Under the pieces are notes generated by a model that was not told where the DNA came from, did no database searches, and saw nothing but the letters and a program-made list of their open reading frames with translations. Positions 60,301-64,000 of a stretch of DNA of 64,000 nt are shown here, piece after piece. Source of the DNA: Helopsaltes ochotensis. Its lineage: Eukaryota; Chordata; Aves; Passeriformes; Locustellidae. A program made the position numbers and the translations under genes. How positions within the stretch are numbered: position 1 is the first letter of the stretch; each line of letters starts with the position of its first letter. The stretch is taken from NCBI GenBank assembly GCA_013400155.1, contig VXBM01000995.1:241964-305963 (forward strand), given 5' to 3'.

Positions 60301-63300
60301 AATCTGAGTAGATAATTATTGAAACCCTTGAAGAACGCATGCAAATCCATTTGGAAATTACCATCGCTACTGCCTTGTGCGTATATACTTATACTTCCAG
60401 GATGAACTCTGGGTTTTTGGTTTCAGGATTAATTCTCTTCAGGACAGAGTCCAGACATAGTGCTTGCTAAAATAGATGCACAAATTTGGAGATAAAAATA
60501 CCTATTTGGCTATTGGTTCTAGCATACCACTGAGTGTTAAAACTATTCTTAAAACTCTCTGCTAGCCATGTTAAGAAATGCCCTCTCCTGAAAAACACCA
60601 GGGTTTTTTTACTGATGCTTATTCTATCTGTCAGTAAGCTTTAATTAAATGACTTAGTTAACTTAAGGGAATACTGCTTGCAATTCAAGGAAGATTCCAA
60701 TTTTATTGCTGCAGTCTAGATTCTGTCTTTCACCTGTCCCATATGTTTGCCATTCCTCTTTCTATTATGTTGGGTTCCAACTTTGTCTTCACTGTATTTG
60801 TTCTGGGCAGATTTCATTATTAGTGAAGCTGCTTGTGAAGAAATGTACCATCCCTCTAGCCAAACAGAAGCAGGATCTGGGGTTTTGACTGAAAATCCCT
60901 CTGTGCTTTTATTCCTCTACAGTGAACATCACAAAGCCCATGCAGCTAAAAAAAAATTAAACTACCCAAATTAATGATACCAAGGTCAGTTTTCAGCAAG
61001 ATAGTCTTCAGAAGCACTGTATTTAGAAATGGTAATTCATTTTCTATATATAATTACACAAAATATTTCAGAACTGAGATGTTTAAAAAACTGGATGCAA
61101 CCTTTTCCTTGGAAATGTATGTCAGTGTCTGAGACAGTTACCCAAACCAGAAGAAATATGTTCTTTAGCATGCTGGAAAATAAACTTTTTTCTTCTGAGG
61201 AACAAAGATGGTGTATGTGTTCTGATAGTCAGCATGTCGTACTGCCTCTCCCGTAAATTTGTTCTTGTGCTTTCTCATGAGAAGTGAACTGTTCTATAAT
61301 TTCTATGTTGTTCTTCAGTTCTTGTACTATGAAAAATTTGCACATGTATGTAATCTGCTTCTATAAGACATTGTGTTTTAGATACTGAAGTGTACGTGTC
61401 AAGCTTGATGTCTCATTTTGTCTTCCAAACTTGGAAAAGAAGGCCTGGGACTTTAGCCCCTTAAAAATAACCTTAATTAATTAATGTGCCTAGTTTCGAA
61501 GCTTGTTGAAATCTGTAGCTTACACTGATGCTGGGGCAGGAGGGGCAGCTAGGAGTCCCACATGCACATACTTCAATTTGCTACTCATATCAGTTGGCTG
61601 CTTGACTGACATCCAAATGGACAAAGCAGTACAGAAAAGTGCTCTTGCTCTAGTCGTATATCCTTGCTAGTTTGCATATAGAATACCATGCCTTGGGGTT
61701 AATCAAAATTTAAAAGATGCATAGATATTTTTAAGCAAAGGAAACACTACTGAAGACATTTTGTATCTAAGACCAGAACAAACTTGTTTGTGTATAGATC
61801 CTTCCTCCTTAACAGAGCATAGATAAGGATGATCTGTCAGTTATGATATCTTTCTGCAGTTTGCAGGAGCTGAGTTCCACTCCTAATGCGAACATCCTCT
61901 TTGACCTTGGACAGATAGCTTAGACTGTACAGGTCTAATGTCCCTATTTTTAAATTAATAAGAGTACACTTAGGCAAGTCCTTAACCTGTACTAGATCAT
62001 GAGGAATATGAGACAGAAAACTTCAGATCTGTGGCACTGGGCACCATATTGATTTCTAATCTACTTAGAATCCACTCAGGTAGCTTAGATAGCTCAATTA
62101 TTTTACCTTTATGTAATGGACAATTTTGAGATTGGGGAGTGTAAAAAAGCTTATGAATGGGTACTATAGCTATGGGTGATATTTGTGACCATCTTGTAGA
62201 AAATGCATTATCTGGATGAGGGCTAGATAACTGTGTATGAAGGTATCACATAAAAATTAACCTTAATGTACTCCTGAATGTATATAGAGGCAGAGGCTGG
62301 GTTTTTCTTATCTTTTGTCTGTTTGAAAGAGTTTTTTAATGAATGCTTGAGTTAAACCAAATCAGTTTTACCCAAGCACAACAGAATAGAAAAATACAGT
62401 ACCCTTTTAGTTAGTTTATACACAAAGATTTTCACTGTTCTCTTTCAACAACTCTGGTGCCTTTAGTATGTAATTTTTTTTAAAAAAATAAATATACATA
62501 AAAGAAGAAAATTCATAAAGGGAATTGCTCTAATAGATTAAGGTTTTCTCAGTTCTCCTGGAAACTCTTTTATTTGGATGAATTCTGATCCAGGAAAAAA
62601 ATACTTTTTTGCATGGGCAATGAATTCATGACAAAAGCACTACACACTTGATAATAAAGGCCATTCAGTGCATAAAGCCAACTCAGTGCCACATTCTAGC
62701 AAAACATCTCCAAATCATGCATTTTTTAATGCTCTACAATCAATGTAGCGTTTATTCTAGAAACAAGGTTTGTTATACTCTCATATTCATTCTTGAAACA
62801 TTAATGTCCTTATAACATGCATCTATTTGAAGAAATCCTAGAAAGTTTCTCAAACAGCTGGTTGTTAAGCTTTGCATTTTGAAGGTAGTTAGGAATTTAA
62901 AGGAGAAATACTGTTGGAATCAGAGAGATCACAAATTGTGAGGAAGACTAGATTCTTAAGGTAGAAGAAAGATTTTATCAGAGATTGTAGAGGATAAAGT
63001 GAACAGTTTGTTGAAAAAAATGAAATAATGTTTTTGTTATTTAGCACTATTTTTGATGTTGTAAATGTTCACTGTATGTGCTTCAGTCCTTTAGAAAACT
63101 GTAGAAGGAATTTTAGCTGAGAGCTTATATGATTAAAAAAACTTAGAAAAGGAAAGAATAAAAAGATAAGAGCTGTCAAAATACTAGTCAGTTGATACTT
63201 ATGCCTTAGTCTACTGTGGTAAATTATCCCTTAGCTGCCTTTTTCTTTTCTTCCATAGGGAAATTAATATACATTTCATCCAGGAGAGTGCCATTTTTGT

Positions 63301-64000
63301 CACATGATCAAGAAAAGAAGAGCTGGTAATAGTAAAAGCAGAAAGGGGAGAAGACTACTTACTGAACAATGTCTGATGCAGCCTGCAAGAACACTCAATT
63401 CTAGACACTATATAGGAAGTAAGAGAATGACCTCTCAGAAAACTCAGTATGATATGAGTTAAATATGATTTACTTAATTTAAGTAATTTTAGTGGAAATG
63501 TTCTTGATCCATAGTTGAATAAAATGGAAGAAGAGCCAGTCCCATGGTTTATATCACCTTTCTTGCTGTTGTTTCTTCCCATCTGTACACAGTTACAGGA
63601 GATTTCTGGGATCCATCCTGGATCCTGTGCTTGCTCCTTGTGCAGGTACTAGCAGTAGAGGGATCTGTAATCCCTCAAGGATAGTAAAAGGAGAGATAAC
63701 TGGTAGACAAGAGCAGGAGTTATGACTCTGGAAGGAAGCACTCTCTAAATATCCCAGGAGTGGGACTGAGGTAGGCTACTGGGAGCTGACCGCGGAGTGG
63801 GCAAAGTAGCATCTGTGTGGCTGAAAGAAAGACTTTGATCCAAGCTTGGAGGCAGAGTGTGGGGGCTAACAACAGAAGACAAGACTGGATGGCCCTTGAG
63901 TGGTTAAGTGAAGCAGAGAAAAAGATTGGGGTAGAACAATTTTTCACCTGATAAGTAACTGCCGCAGGAGCTGTGAGGTGGAATGCTTGCATATAACATA
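60301..64000. other. Unassigned AT-rich DNA
   Basis: No gene or repeat family recognised. GGATCCA, TCC, TGGATCC forms a small hairpin at about 63608-63624. Short frames at 60706-61256 and 63355-63992 show no domain. Confidence 0.55.

Overview
The window is vertebrate, almost certainly avian, and most likely from a songbird or a related neoavian lineage. The evidence is six CR1 (chicken repeat 1) LINE fragments with the bird-type ORF2 and 3' tail, plus several endogenous-retrovirus LTRs of the avian type that begin TGTCCTGG or TGTCCTAG. There are no Alu, L1 or B-type SINEs. The DNA is AT-rich, has no CpG-island-like segment outside repeats, and has no long open reading frame that reads like a host protein. 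I recognise no host gene, tRNA, rRNA or CRISPR array. It looks like intergenic DNA or the inside of a very large intron. The taxon call is an inference from repeat content only.

Layout. 1-9.4 kb: unassigned AT-rich DNA with small tandem and inverted repeats. 9.8-10.35 kb: a full-length solo LTR (called LTR-A here), minus strand. 12.1-12.9 kb: a 5'-truncated CR1, minus. 16.2 kb: a CR1 3' tail, plus. 19.44 kb: a perfect 21-bp hairpin. 24.4-25.7 kb: a CR1 that keeps its endonuclease region but has lost the reverse-transcriptase part. 27.3-27.9 kb: a GC-richer open stretch with a 42-bp tandem duplication. 33.4-34.9 kb: a CR1 reverse-transcriptase fragment abutting a plus-strand LTR-A, whose interior holds an expanded (CTTCTC)n array and an assembly gap. 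41.6-44.8 kb: two partial LTR-A copies around another CR1. 45.36-47.08 kb: a second LTR family (LTR-B) with an exact 5-bp target duplication and a 570-bp gap, followed by a poly-A run and a decayed retroviral pol segment (RNase H to integrase). 49.6 kb: a CR1 scrap. 53.97-54.71 kb: a third solo LTR (LTR-C), minus, with an exact target duplication. 56.2-56.7 kb: another LTR-A, plus. 57.4-60.3 kb: a composite of two oppositely oriented, rearranged copies of an unassigned repeat. 60.3-64 kb: nothing recognised.

None of the elements appears active. Every CR1 is truncated and has lost catalytic residues or frame, and the retroviral pol segment carries stops and frameshifts. The only hints of host transcription are two candidate exons defined purely by splice signals: a 69-nt segment at 55917-55985 (+) and a 31-nt micro-exon at 38890-38920 (-). 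I did not find a clearly new biological system. The most unusual items are the rearranged inverted composite at 57.4-60.3 kb, the perfect hairpin at 19.44 kb, the internally deleted CR1 and the hexamer array inside an LTR.
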